A stretch of DNA of 64,000 nucleotides from Setophaga petechia (Eukaryota; Chordata; Aves; Passeriformes; Parulidae), in NCBI GenBank assembly GCA_024362935.1, contig JANCRA010000010.1:8114501-8178500 (forward strand), read 5' to 3'. The notes below the pieces were generated by a model. That model was not told the origin of the DNA and did not search any database. It saw only the letters and a list, made by a program, of their open reading frames with translations. The position numbers were made by a program, and so were the translations under genes. The first letter of the stretch is position 1. Each line of letters begins with the position of its first letter. Below are positions 36,513-49,885 of the stretch, piece after piece.

Positions 36513-39500
36513 TGCAAAGGAAAGCAGAATAAAAACTTGATTCACTGAAGACAGAGAGAGGACAAAGCTCCAGCTGTCACAAGTGGGTCTTGATGAAGCA
36601 AAAATGCTCCTCTAAGGCTCTAGGAAGGAAGGAAGGAAGGACATCACAGCACCAAGCTGCCCACTGATGTCCAACTGCTCCACCACCCCAGGCTGTGTGA
36701 GGAGTGTCAGCCCTCCAAACCCCTCAGCCTCAAGCAGCAGGGAAATGTCAGGGTGCACCCAGTGCCTGTCACTGAGGTTCAGCTCTTTGTGTGGGCAGGA
36801 AGGCTTCCAGCACCCTGCCCTGCTGGAACCAGTGCCATTTCTGGCCCAGGCTGGTGCTGGAGCTGTGGCAAAGGGAGATCCCACATCAAGCACAGGGCTC
36901 TGTGCTGCACCCTGAGCTGCCAGCCCACACTGGGGCTGGGCTCCCTGCTCACAGTTACACATCTGCCCCCAGCACCAACCAAACCTGCCACTGGCCTCTC
37001 ATTTACCTTCCCAAGGGTTGAAAGAACCTGGCCAATATTTATAGCAGCCAATCAAGCCAGTAGTGCACTGGATGCTTTGAGAAAAATAGCTGAGGCTTTT
37101 CTGAGTCCAGGATTATTTATTATTCATCAAATTGGATTCCAGCTTCCCCCTTCAATTTTATGTGTTGTTTTTCCTAAAATATGGATTTCAGTTTATGATG
37201 AGGTTTTGCTTTAGGATTAAAAAGGAGGACACAGAAAGGCAAAATAGGAGAAATGAAAACAAGATGATAAAAAAAGGCATTCTGTAAAAACAACAAAATT
37301 TTTAGTGAACAAAATTTACCCTCACAGAAACCAGCAAAGGCCAGGACATCAACAAAAGTAACAGCGTACATTTTTTATGAATTACTTCATATGAATTACT
37401 GAATGGATCAAGAACCCAGTTTACACCAACACCTCTACCAGAGCCAAAGTGTCACAGCTGACACAAAGGGTCCCAAAGTGGCTGTGGGACCAAGTACCCT
37501 GCCAACAAGGAGGATCCCTCTGGGAGGGCTGGAGCAGCAGGAGAGGCAGGAAAAGACACTTGGCTGATGCAAGGCTCCTGCTCAGAGCACCTTGCTCTCC
37601 TGTCAGCCACCTGGAGCACATCTGACAAAGCCAGCTGACCACAGGGCCGTGAGAAAAGGATGGGATCTGCAACTGAATTACCACATCTATTTTCTCCAGG
37701 GATTGCCCAGGAGTGAGTCATGCCAGGAGGAGGCTTTGAGCAGGGTCTGGACCTGGGCAGATAAAAGCAGAGTTATTTGTGTGTGTTTGCTTGAATCAGC
37801 CAGAGAGGAAAGCGCACAACGCATCAATCCTGCAAAATAAATATGGCACCATAGAGGGCTACCCAGGAGAGATGTCCTGGGAAATGCTCTCCTTCATTCA
37901 TCATCTGCCCTGGGAGGAGAAACCACAATGCAAGGAGAAACCACATGGCCAGAGGAGAGATGCCAAGGCACAGGACACCCTGTGCCCACCAAAACGCTGA
38001 GGTGATGCCTGGGGCAGACAGTGCCCAGCACTACACAGGGCTGGGAGGGAAATGGCAGGATCAGATCTTCCTGGCATTGCTCCTCCCTGCTCTTCCCCTT
38101 TTCCTCAGAGAAAGGCCCCCCCCCACAGCAGAACAGAACTCCTGTCTCAGAGGTGGGAGAAAAAGGGATGATCCCTTCCCCGACACCAGATACACGGCAG
38201 AACTGCCTCCAGTCACATCCCACTTGACATGAGGCTGCAGTGGGCACACGGCCCCTTCCCCCTGCACCAGGGACCCACTGCTGTGGGGTCAGGGCAAGAA
38301 TTACCACAGATGCACAAATACTCTCCTACAGAGCTGCCAAGCCCTGAACAGGGAGGGGAAACAACCAGGGGAGCTTTTCCCTGAGCAGTGTCTTTTGGGA
38401 GAGCCACCATAAGGGCTCTAAGGCAGTCAGGCAGGCATTTCCCATTTCCCTAGTTACTCCAGCAGTGAATCTCTCCCCTGTGTTACAGGTGCTCTCCACT
38501 GCTGCAGGATCACGTCAGGACAAGCTCTGCAGTCCCCAGGGCTTGAGCAAGTGCAAGTCAGACAGGCAGAGCCTGAGCGTGTCTCCTCCACGCCAAGGGG
38601 AGGGAGAGACAGCAAGAGCCACTTAAATGAGGAAAAACAAGTTCACAAAAGGGGTGCTGCTTCATGGAATCAAATCCACCACAAAAATCCAAACCCAGCA
38701 CCAGGATGTTGGTGGGAAGAAGGCTGCAGAGCAGGCTTAGGATGGAAGACCGGGAAGAGGGAGAGAGCAACACCTGCAGTAAGGGACCATGACTGGAAAG
38801 AGAAGAACCAGGCTGAGGAAGACACCAGGAAAGGCAAGAGACACCTCCACAGCAAGAAACAGATGGTCCAAAATGACAGGCAGGTCCTTGCACGTCACGT
38901 CAGGCACCCTGGGTAAACATTCACTGCTGACATTTCACACCTACACAGGGCTGCATCATCACACCCCAACACCCAGCAGGAGAGACAACATCCTGGCTGC
39001 ACTTGTCCCCAGTGCCAGGTCCCCCAGCCCAGATCTCTGGAATAAGACTTCAGCTCTGTTCCCTGGAGAGCCTCAGTGGAAGGTCTGTGTGTGAGCAAAG
39101 GGAGTCCAGCTCAACTGCTTTGTTGCTCTGAGGAGCTGCTGTGCCTGAGACATTTCTGCTCTGGAGGGCTCCAATTTATTTGGTCACTTTTCCCTTGCTC
39201 TTCAGTCCAGGGCAAATATTTGCAGGGATTTTCCAGGGGCACAAAAGTTCCTGAATTCTCCTTGATTTCCTCTTGAACCCAAGGGTCACAGCAGCCCTCC
39301 AAGGGTTGTGGTGAAGGGCCACATCACCTGGAAGGGGACACCACGAACATCAACAAGTCATTTTGTGATCCGAGGCCAGGGGGGAAGCATGCAGGGAACA
39401 TCAGGGTGCCAGGGTGTGTGATTTAGAGAGCCTTTTCCTCCCTGACACCTTAGAAATCAGCTCTGATGTCCAAAAGCCTCAATTGTTCAAGAGTTTATCT

Positions 39501-41260
39501 TCTCCTATCTTCATGAGCTTCAACACAGGACAAAAACTAAGCAGCTTCTTACTTGACTGAAAAAATGCTGAATAAAACGATGATAGGATTTAGGAACTGG
39601 GCAAAATGGATTCAGATCTTTCCAGAAGCAAGAGGAGGTTGCACCTGGATGCAATTCCAAGGGAGTGCTTTGAGCACAGGGGAGCAGCAAAAATCCCAGC
39701 ACTGACCAAAGTCAGGCTAAATCTGTGATGGGCTCAGGGTAAAGGAAGTGACTTTTTTTTGCAGAATTGCTGTTCACTCGAATCTTTCACCCAACTTCAC
39801 TCACAGCAAGTCAGTAGATGCTGGCTGGCAGCAAAGGCCATTTGCTGATGTTGCAGAATGACTCCTGCTGAAGCACTAAATTGACTCCCAAAATTTCCAC
39901 TTTTGGTAAAGAAAATTTTCCCCAATGTTACCCAATGAGAAGTCTATCATATTTCAACAACAGCAGGGAAATCATAACCACTTGTCTCTTGGAAGATTAA
40001 GAAAAACTAAGCAATAAGAAACAAGCAATTTCAAACAGGACAATAAATTTTCTCTTTGTCATAAAAGAAAATTATCATTTTTTCCCCTCAAAGACCCCAG
40101 AGGTCTCTAAGCATGAATGAAAACCAGAAAATTGCTGCTTAGTTCCTCCTCCAGCAACACAACTGAGTATATGGAAACATCTATGGGATCTGTGTAACAG
40201 GAAAAAAAGGTCAGAATTAGCTTTAAGAGAGCAATGAGGCTCCAAGTTCTTTATAATGCATGTGCCATTACACCTTACACCTGCATTGCAAAATGAGTTT
40301 GTGCTAAGGGCAATTAATACCTCCCACCCCAAAACATTTCTATCAGATCTGGAGTCTGCTGGAAAACAAAGGCACTTTTTATGGGAAAATATTCACAGTT
40401 GTTTTTCTATCCACACGTGTCAAAATTAGAGTGGGAAATTAGGAAAGACAACTCATCAGAGAAAGCAATAGTGCAACTATTTCCACCAAGGTACTTGTCC
40501 ATCCTTGCCCAGTGACTGTGTACCCTGGCACAGTTCACAACCCACCTGGGTCCTGGGCAAAGGGACAGTTTGTGTGCAGCATGTACTTCAAACATTTCCT
40601 TAACACCTGCAACAGGTATGACACATTTCCCAGAGCTGTCAGCTCTACCTCAGCTCCCCAGCACCTCAAGAAAGGCAGTCAGCATTTCTTCTAGACCCAC
40701 TTAGGTTCCTGATGGAAGGTACAAAACCATGGCATGCTCAGCACTGCCTCCAGTGACATCAGCTCCTTCAGCCTGGGAGCCAAGCAGGAGTTTTACTGCC
40801 CTGGGCAGAGTTAATAACTGTCAGACCTCTGAAAGAGCCCACACAAAATGAGCTTGTGCAGAAACACTGGATGGGCTCTGAGAAGAGCAGGCATCTGCCC
40901 TGACTGAGGACATCCTTGCTGCAGTAAAACCCAGCTCCTTCAACAAGAGCTTACACCAGTTAAGTGTTTCCTAACAGTGCAGATGTTCTGTTCCAGAAAA
41001 CTGGGGTGAAGCTGGAGGCCCACACTCCCCAGCCTTCACTCACCATATCCTGAATGCCATTTTCAGCTCCACAACATGAAACCTCACTCTCTAGAGCACT
41101 ACAGAGACTCCAAGTCAGGCAGCCCAGAGGCTTTCCACAAACATCATGCACCAAAGACAAGATATTGCAAGGTTCCCTTCACAGCCAGGCATCTGCTGCT
41201 CATCCAGCCACACCACAGCAACCACCGGGTAAACTCAAACCTGTAAGCTTTTGTTGCAAA
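36513..41260. other. Intergenic DNA with small microsatellites
   Basis: A (GGAA)n run lies at 36623-36640, and a C run at about 38118-38125. The remainder shows no gene. The 37080-37400 part is AT-rich. Confidence 0.5.
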
Positions 41261-41281
41261 AGGCACAACTGAGGGCATTTA

Positions 41282-41349
41282 GATAAGAGATGGCATCTAA
41301 GATAAGAGAAGGTATGATAAGAGATGGCATTTAAGATAAGAGAAGGTAT
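41282..41349 (+). repeat. 34-bp tandem duplication with four GATAAG motifs
   Basis: The unit 41282-41315 is repeated at 41316-41349 with a single difference (C/T in GGCATCTAA / GGCATTTAA). Each unit carries two GATAAG sequences, giving sites at 41282, 41301, 41316 and 41335. A degenerate partial unit precedes at about 41270. GATAAG is the core recognised by GATA transcription factors. Confidence 0.9.
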
Positions 41350-44300
41350 GAGAATCTCCTGATTATGCCTCCCATGCAGCCTAATCTGCCCCCACAATCT
41401 GCACAGAGACCACCAAAGCACTGTTCCCCCACGCTGGGTGACCCACGGACCCCCGGGCAGGATCCAAGGAGTGCTGGGTGATGAAGGGCAGATGAAGTGC
41501 ACACAGCCTGGGCAGCCTCATCTGCCTTTGATCTGCAGCTTATTGTCTTGGCAAGGTTTAGGGAGCTAATCCTCCCCTGTGGCTGGGGGAGGACACGACC
41601 TCCCCAGCTCCCTTCAGCTGCACAGCCCCCCACAGCACGGGGTGGGGGGAACTGGGCTGCCTGGGGGCAGGTCAAGCTCACAAGCTCAGGGGAAGTGTTG
41701 GGCTCGTCCAAACTGTGTGGATTTTTTCTGAAATCCTTCTACTCCATAGCAGCCAGCTTAAACAGCAGGAGCCTCATCTCTGTCTCCTTCCCCTGCCTAT
41801 TGCAGCAGCCTCTCCTCGTGCCCTGAGAGCCAGCCTGGGCCATGGTGAAAGTGCAGGTATCACCCCAAACACATTAGAGAAAGGTGTAACACTGCCTGAG
41901 CAGGCCACTTTGTGCAGTGCAGGTGTAACACAACCAACCAGGGCAGATCCCATCAGCACAGCCTCATCTCACAGCACAAGCTCCCTGGGTCAGGTTGGAG
42001 AGGTGAGTTCACACTGCAGGATATCACTGTGGTTATCAGGAACACACCATGTGTGGCACTTGCTGGACAACAGGAGATGCTTTCTCTTGCACTCTGCAAG
42101 CCAGGCCACTGAGCCACACTGCACTGATGGCAGAGGACCCTGCTGCCTGCCCCCATCCCAGCCTGGAGTGGCAGATTCCAACCAGCCTTGGCTGATCAGA
42201 GCAATGGGAGAGCAGTGAGAGGCTGGGAAGGAAAGCTTAAATTTGGGATTTGCACCTGAAACCCACCACCAAGGAAACCAGTCTCAAAGTGGTGGTGATA
42301 GTCTGTTCCACACCTGATGCTTGAGGAAAGATGTGGTTGTCAGGAACTGCAAATCCTATTAGTAAATTCTGAGCATATTCAGGGTGAGCCAAGAAAATGG
42401 ACTTGATGCAGGGACAGACTCCTGGTCACTCATCACAACACAATAGGGAGAAGGGCCTTTTATCAAGAGATGCAGTCTGCAGGGAAGAAAAAAGGAGAGA
42501 AGGATCCCTCCCTTCTCAGAGATCTCCAGTGAGCCTAACAGGCATGAAACCCTTGGGAGAAAAAGAGGAAGAAGACACAAAATCCAAGTGTAGAAACCAT
42601 CCTGTGAAGAGTCAACAAGGGAGGAGCTTTGGTGTGGAAGACAAGAAAGCCTCTTGAGAAAGCACTCGAGAGATGAGCAGTGAGATGTACAGGAAATGAA
42701 ACAGCACCCAGAGCTCTGCACCTGGGCTGTCACCCAACCAAACCCATTTCAACACAGCCATGAGCTATTTCTTCAGCCAAGCACAGACACAGGTGAGGGA
42801 TGCAGGCAGCTGTGAGGACATGTCTTTAGGATGCTGTCTGCAATCTCCAAAGAGACTGGTGCACCCTCAGCAGCCTCTGTTGTGGCTGGCATTTCCACCT
42901 TTTGGACTGTAGCAACAGAGGGGAGAACATCACCACAGTGGGTTTTCTTGTAGCTTTCCACACCAGCAGGTCTTTCATCAGTAACTCTGGTACCACTTAG
43001 CTTTGACTTCCACACCACCCCTCTCATAGCAATATTATCCTTGTCTATAGAGAAAGAGGCCTAGATCTCCAGGGTCAATCACCAGCTCCAGCCCAGGATA
43101 AAGAGTTCAGAGCCAAACCAAACTTTTGCTGCAACACCACATCCCAACCCAGCACCCAAACTCTGGGGTGCCTTCCAGTAGGCAAAGCCACAAGTGTCCC
43201 ACAGGATAGCCAAAAGAAACAGAAACACAGGTGCTGATCTTGGCTCAGCCACTGCAGCTGCAAAGCTGAGCTCCACACAGGCTGCAAAAGCCAGCTGAGG
43301 CTGTGGCACCACAGCTGGATGCTCCAGCCACACCACACTCCCACTGCCAGCAGCACCCAAACCTGCCTCACCCTGCCCCAGCTGGAGGCCACAGCACAAC
43401 CACCTGCAGGCAAGTGCCATGGTCTGAAACAAGTCACTCCACCTCCCAGTGAGTCAGATCCCTGTCCATGAAGAGTGGTTGGAATATGGCCTCTCGTACC
43501 TCACAGGTCTCCAGCAAAGATCCCAAGGATGTCAGTGCAATGCTGGCATTACGAGACATCCCACCTATGTGACAGCTTCCACCAGACAGGAGAGCAGAGG
43601 AACGTCCCAGCAGGGATGTGGTGGGGCTCCAGGAAGGATTACCAGCTGGAGAAAGGACTGTTCCCAGCACTGTCCCAGACTCCTGGATGTAGTTTGACTC
43701 ACACACACCAGTACACACAAGTAGTACATGTTTTTCCCTCCAGCTCTGTGTTGTCTCACAGGACTGGCCCTGAAATCCTTTAGAAAGGGGTTTTGCAAAA
43801 CCCACCAACTGGGGGACCTCAGGTGTGGAGCCTGCAGAAGCCCACGACTGCCAGGCTGGGATAAGAAACACAGTGCACAGAGTTCTCAGTCAGGCCAGGC
43901 TTCTTGAGAGGCTACAGGAAAGGAGAGGCAGACAAAAACCAAAAAGCAGAAATACCTGGGGAGGAGGTGGAGCCTGATCCAGCATCTCCCTGGTAGGCAG
44001 GAAAGGAAAGTCTCACCAGTCTGTGCAGGCAGGAGGGTGTCAGGAGGAAGGAGGCAGGTTACAGGTAGCCACAGGAGAGGGAAGTATGCCACACATCAGG
44101 AATAATTTGGTTCACTGCCAAATCCTGCACTGTGGCTGCAGAGGCTGGGGGAAGACACTGTGAGCAGTGTTTGGTGCAGGGTGGTGGGAAGCTGGTGAAG
44201 GGTAAGAAGGGGTCCCAGGACATTAAAGAAGTGCTGGGATAAGAATTACAGGCATGCTTTTAAAGAGGTTTCTGCCAAGGCCACAGCATGCTCTTGCCCC

Positions 44301-47300
44301 TGGGCTTGGTGGCTGCACTGCCTTGCCACTCACTGCAGCCAGACAGACAGACAAACACACTGGCTCCAACCATGGGAGTCACAGTCCCTTTGTCACTCAC
44401 TCAGTCTTGAGCTCTCTGAACACCTGAGACACCATAGCATCCATTTCATGCCAGTCTCAAAGACAGGGAAAACCTTTCCAGTGTCTGCTGGAGATTTATC
44501 ATTTGGCATTTCAGCACCTCTCCACCTGCAGCAACTTCTCCCAAAGCCTGGGCTCCCAGGACAGGGCCAGAGCAGCTGGTTGCAGGATGAGTGGCAGCTG
44601 ATCCCACAGCTCTTTGATCCAGACTGTGAACTGCTGGGGTGGATTAAGGAAAGAGGACTTCAGCTGACTTTCATTAGCTTTCTGCTGCTCCTTTCTCAAC
44701 TTGTAAATTAGCAAGAATTTGCATCCAAAAGGCAGGTGAGCCAGCCCTCCGGGGCTGGGGCAGAGGCACTTTGTAGAAGGGGCAAAGGGGCTTTTTATTT
44801 AAGTGAAAGGAGAAAAAGAGTTTCCTGTCTACCTGAACCAGGCTGGAAAATCCAGATGCCACCTGGCTTTCCCCTCCCCTCTGGTGCCACAGTGGAGCCT
44901 GGTACAGGGCTGGCCAAATGACCACATGAGATTTCAAAGCTGCCTCCCAACTTCAATAGGTGGGAGAGCAGGAAGGAAAACAGCCCCTCAATCACCACAC
45001 CGATTTTCATTGCTATTAAATATAATTATTTCTGCTCTCTTTCATCTTCACTTCTCCTGTGAGAGCTGGCAATGAAGGCAGCACACAGTGAGGAGAGGCA
45101 GAGTGGGGGAATTGCAGCAAAGAACATGAACTCCAAAATGCAGTGCTGACCCACGGGGGAGGGAGCACAGGAAACAGGGAAAACAACAGGCCCATTGCTA
45201 TCAAAGGGGGCAAAGGGACCAGACACAGACACTTACTAAGTTTTGTTTGTTTCCCTCACCACAGCTACAATGTCTCCAGAGCACTCTGAGCCTGCTCAAC
45301 ACCACCAACAGCTCCTCTCAAAGGTACCCCAGGAATTTTCAGCACCCTCTGCAGCACAGAGCATGGACCATACCCCCAACCTGGGCTGCCCAATTTAAAA
45401 CACCAATGTCATGGGCCACCCTTATTTCTGGCCCTGCATCACTGTGTGACCTGAAGGTACTTAGACAAGAATTTCTGCTCCTGCCCCCATCACCTGGGCT
45501 GCTGTTAAGGCATTTTCATGGACAATCCACCCCTTTGTGCTCAGGTGAGCTCCTCTTCTCTCCAGCAAAGCTGATGGGAAAGGCTGTGCCAGCAGACAGG
45601 TTTTCACTTCCTCCACAGCACACCTTGCACCAGACACTTTGTGGTAAGAGCTCCTTTTTAAGACCTATTGATTTCATAAATAATAGAGTAAAAGAAAGAA
45701 ACACATCACACAAATACACAGGTCAAATAATCTCTCCCTTAAGAAACAAACAGGAGCTACAAAGAAAAAATAGCTCAGCAGGAGAGCATTGATCTTTAAG
45801 CAGGAGATCAAGTGGCATTAGAGTTATTTGTTAATTAACTTAACAACACATAGATAGGGCCAGAGTCAAACAGGTCACCTTGGGGATCTTGCTTCACAAA
45901 CATGATCTTGAAGCCTGCCTTTCTCACTCCAGGAGCACTCAGCAGTTTCTGCAACACCCCAGTTACCTCTGTCTTGGTTCTAGGGACTGATGTCTACAGG
46001 GGTCAAGTGCAAAAGCCAGGATCTTCATCCCTAACTCCTGTAAAAAGCTCCCAGCCTAGGGAACCCAACACACAATGACAAACTTCTCCAGCCAGAGGCC
46101 TGAATCAGAAGACACTGACACAGAAATCAACACCTACCGCTCCCACGATGAAAAGAACAGTGTCTTCTGAAGTAACCACAGCTTAGAACAAAAGGAAGAG
46201 GATTTTCCTGGGCTTTCACAGGATGAAAACCATCTCAGTTAGCCCTGGTCACCTCATGGACCAGGTGTAACAGGAGACAGGCAGAGCCTTTGTGGCTGTT
46301 ACAGCACCTACCCATGGCAGAGGGGATTCACACAAGGGGAACAGCAATGCCCCCCTCTCCCCTGCCCATACCATGCTGCCAGAGGATCCCGTGGTGCCCA
46401 GCACACTCCAAGGTGCTCATTTCAGCTGAAACAGGCAAAGTCCTTCCTGCAGCTGGAAGATCTGCACACCAAAGCTCAGCTCTGGCTGTGAAAACGTGAG
46501 GAGGGAATCACTGCCAGGAGCAGCCACCCCAGAGGGAAGCAGGAGCTCCATCCAGGCAGCTGCTAAGCTTAACCCTTTCAGTCACCAGCTGCAAGAACAG
46601 CTACCACCAGTGGCACAGGCTCCACACAGCCACAAGCTCTTACAGTAACCAGGATCAGCTGCAGCAGCATTCCCCACCGGAAATTTGCAGAAAAATCCTT
46701 GTGCCACACAGAGCACCACTGTATCCTCAGCTTGCCTCATCTCTGGAAGGCAGCAGTGAGTTATGAGCTGCAAGGAAGGTGCCTGCAGGGAGCAGAAACA
46801 GCGAGGGAGAACAGGGGTGACAGCTTTTTGGCACTGGGTCACAGCACTGACTCAAGCCTTGCATTTTTGTGACAACAGAGTGGTGTGTTTCCAGCTGTAT
46901 TGCATTATCAGGGAGGAAGGGCTGGAGTGAGTATAAAGAAATCTAAAGGTGGTCACTGGGGAAAGACTTCCTTGCAGATGGCAAATTCCTGGCCTGGAGC
47001 AGTGGTCACCTGGCCTGTCTCAGCTGCAGCTAAGCAGAAAATGACCCTCTGCCAGAACATGTCCAGGTGTTCACAGCGCTCACCCCCCACCAGAAGCCAC
47101 CCCACAGCACTCTCCCACCTTGCTGGTTTAATCATGTACCCTCACCTTTGCTCAGAATTGACACCAGGTACCTTCAAACTCCACCTGAGGTGACAGCCAC
47201 CACTTTTGCAGTGCAGCACAAAGGTCTCAGCACACCTTTACCAGCAGCACTGGCTGCTGTGCTGCAAGGAGACAGGGAGAAAAGAAGGGGATTGCCAGAG

Positions 47301-49745
47301 ACCTGTGCCCGGCAAGCCCATCACTCTTTTCACTGACACCCCACATTCAAATGTCTGACAAACTCTTCTTTCATGGAACCTGTACCTCAGCAGAAGAAGG
47401 AATTTATAGATATCTCCTCTGACACGGAGAACAGGGGGACTGAAAAGTGATGTCTGCCTGCAGTGACAGCTCTGTTGTAGAGCTACAAATCCCAGCTTTC
47501 CCTGAGACACATCTAAAACTTCCTACAGCACACTAAACCCTCAGATCAAATCCACGGAGGAGTATCAATACGAGAATCTTCTTTCCCAGCTTATTTCCTT
47601 CCCAAAACCAGCAGTGATCAGGTCCTGCCACTTGAGAAGCACTTGCAAACCAACAATTTCTAAAAGCAAGAGAAGAAACACAGCCCTGCTCTCACGTCAG
47701 AGTGACAAACCTTTGTAAAACGATTCGCTTCCCTCCCCTCCTACTCACTCGTGTTTCAAAAAACATTTCGTTCAAAAGCAGCTCTTTAAGGAGGTTATAT
47801 AATAAGTGATTTGTACCACAAGGCTGGCTAGTTTTAGCCCAGCTACTTAGATCATAGTTGGATTTTATTTCCTGGTTAGCTGGCAGGATCCCTGTCCAGT
47901 GACAAGCCTGTGGGCAGAGGATGCTCCTGGCCATTGCATTTCCTGGCCAGGAGAGTCAGAACCACAGTGCTCTGCTGTTTCTGCCTATTCAGTAAAGCTC
48001 TGCTGTTGTATCTGTCCAACTCCAGCTCCCAGACAGGAAGGAAAGTGGGCAGTGCTTGAAGATTCTTACTTTTTCACAGATCACGGTTATGTTTAACATG
48101 CTCCATGCTCACAGCAGCCAAAAAGCCATTTGCAGCAGCACCGGGCTCCCCAGGGGCCCATCTCAGCACAAAGAACCCTTGCTGAAAGTTTAGTGAGGTC
48201 ATATGTCTGGCAAATGTAATGGCAACAAATTAAACTACTTTTTTAAGAACTTGGCTTCCACCGTGCCTTGGAGATCCAAAACAAAATCCTTAACTCTTCA
48301 TGGGCCCCTCCTGCACGGAGCTCACCACGTGAGGTCTGCAAGGCAGGATTTGTCCTCGAGCAGAGCAGAGGCCATGGCAGCCCAAGGACAAGCCACAGGC
48401 TGCTCCTCACTTGGCTGCTCCACTGCTCCCCGAGCTAACAGCTTCACAAATGGCACACTGCAGAGGTGCCTACATTAAAAAAGATCATGAGTGTAAAAGT
48501 GAGTTTAACTCACTCCAGAGGCTTCTCTCTCCTCAGCACTCAAAACCTGTGGTGCTTAGTGGATAAAGCATGGAGCCTCAGAACAAGACAGGCAACAGGA
48601 TTTGGGCTCCTCATTTTTTTTTAACTGTTATTCAATCTAAGCCCAAGGATTAAAATGTCAGTCTTGTAGTTTCCAAGCCTTGCCTGCCTCTTAAGCAATA
48701 GCCAATCTTAAGAAGTGCTGGTACATTTTAAGTCCTATTCCAGGTAGGAGGGTTGTAAGGGGGAAAATGGAGTTGCTGAGATTTAGGACAAAGAAGGTAG
48801 ATAATACTGTCAGAATCTTTTCACATTACCTTTCTTACCTCCTAAATCATATAGAGGTCTTAAGATTCCCTCTCCTTTTGACTCCCCACTCCCATCCACC
48901 TGGGGTTACCACTACAACAACATGGAACAAGAAGGTAAGAAAAGCAATTTTCCCAATCTGCTGCTTTTGATTGGGACAGAGTTTATGATTTTACCCAGCA
49001 GCTCCTATAGGGCTGTTTCAGATTAGTGCTGGTAACAGAGCTGATAATTCAGGGATGCTCATGTTGCTGCTGAGCAGTGCTTACACAGAGCCAAGGCCTT
49101 TTCTGCTTCTCACCCCACCCCGAGAGGAGGCTGAGGGACAGAGTTGGGAGGGGACAACCAGGACAGCTGAGCCCAGCTGACCCAAGGGATGTTCCAACCA
49201 TGTGGCATCATGCTCAGCATGTAAAGCTGGGGAAAAAGGGAGAGCATTCACATTTGTCCTCCCAAGTCATCATTACATGTGATGGAGCCCTGCTGCCCTG
49301 GGGATGGCTGAACACCTGCCTGCCCATTGGAAGTAGTGAATGAATTCCACATTTTGCTTTACCTGATCAACTGTCTTTATCTCAACCCACAAGTTTTCTT
49401 TGGTCTTCTGATTTTCCTCCCCATCCCACTTGGGGTGAGTGAGGGGCTGGGTGGGGATTAGCTGCCAGCTGGTATTTAAACACAGCACCCTCCATCCCAC
49501 TAGTCCTCAGCACTTGAGCATTTAACCTCTTTTGGAAGCACAATCACATCTTTCAAATGGATTCACTCAGAACATCTGAAAAGGAAAAGCATCTGTAGCA
49601 AAAGTGCCCAAATGTGGGCAAGTCTGGACACACATGAAATGTGTCAAATGTACTGCCATCCTCTCTAAAATACTATATACAGTTGCTTCTGTGTCTCTAA
49701 GACATTAGAAACTACACAGTAAAAGGATGCAAAGGCTATTTCTAA
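41350..49745. other. Intergenic DNA, nothing recognised
   Basis: No gene is supported in these 8.4 kb. A tRNA-Cys-like stretch at about 45765-45830 was examined and rejected. The open frames are overlapping and without known motifs. Confidence 0.5.
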
Positions 49746-49885
49746 AGTAAATCACAGAATATTCTGACTTGGAAGGAACCCACAAGGATTATTAAATCCA
49801 ACTCTTAAGTGAATGGCCCATACAGGGATCAAATCCACAACTCTGGCATTATTAGCACCACGCTCTAACTGAGCTTAAAAACTGA
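49746..49885 (-). mobile_element. tRNA-Ile(AAT)-derived SINE with CR1-like tail (TguSINE1 type)
   Basis: Read on the minus strand, about 49880 to 49813 is a degenerate tRNA-Ile: GCTCAGTTAGAGCG (box A region with a short D-loop deletion), anticodon arm GTGCTAATAATGCC with AAT, box B GGATTTGATCC and 3' end TGGGCCA. It then runs into a tail ending TCAGAATATTCTGTGAT, the same kind of end as CR1. A tRNA-Ile head with a CR1 tail is the structure of the zebra finch SINE mobilised by CR1 enzymes. It is not a functional tRNA gene, because the D loop and several stem pairs are lost. Confidence 0.85.

Noticed and set aside
45765..45830. tRNA-Cys-like stretch (TAGCTCAG...GAGCATT...AGATCAAG)
   Set aside because: The D-arm looks right, but the anticodon loop would be about 12 bases and there is no box B or T-arm, so it is chance similarity or a dead relic.
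49813..49880. Functional tRNA-Ile gene
   Set aside because: The D loop is shortened, several stem pairs are lost, and the sequence continues into a CR1-type tail. It is the head of a SINE.
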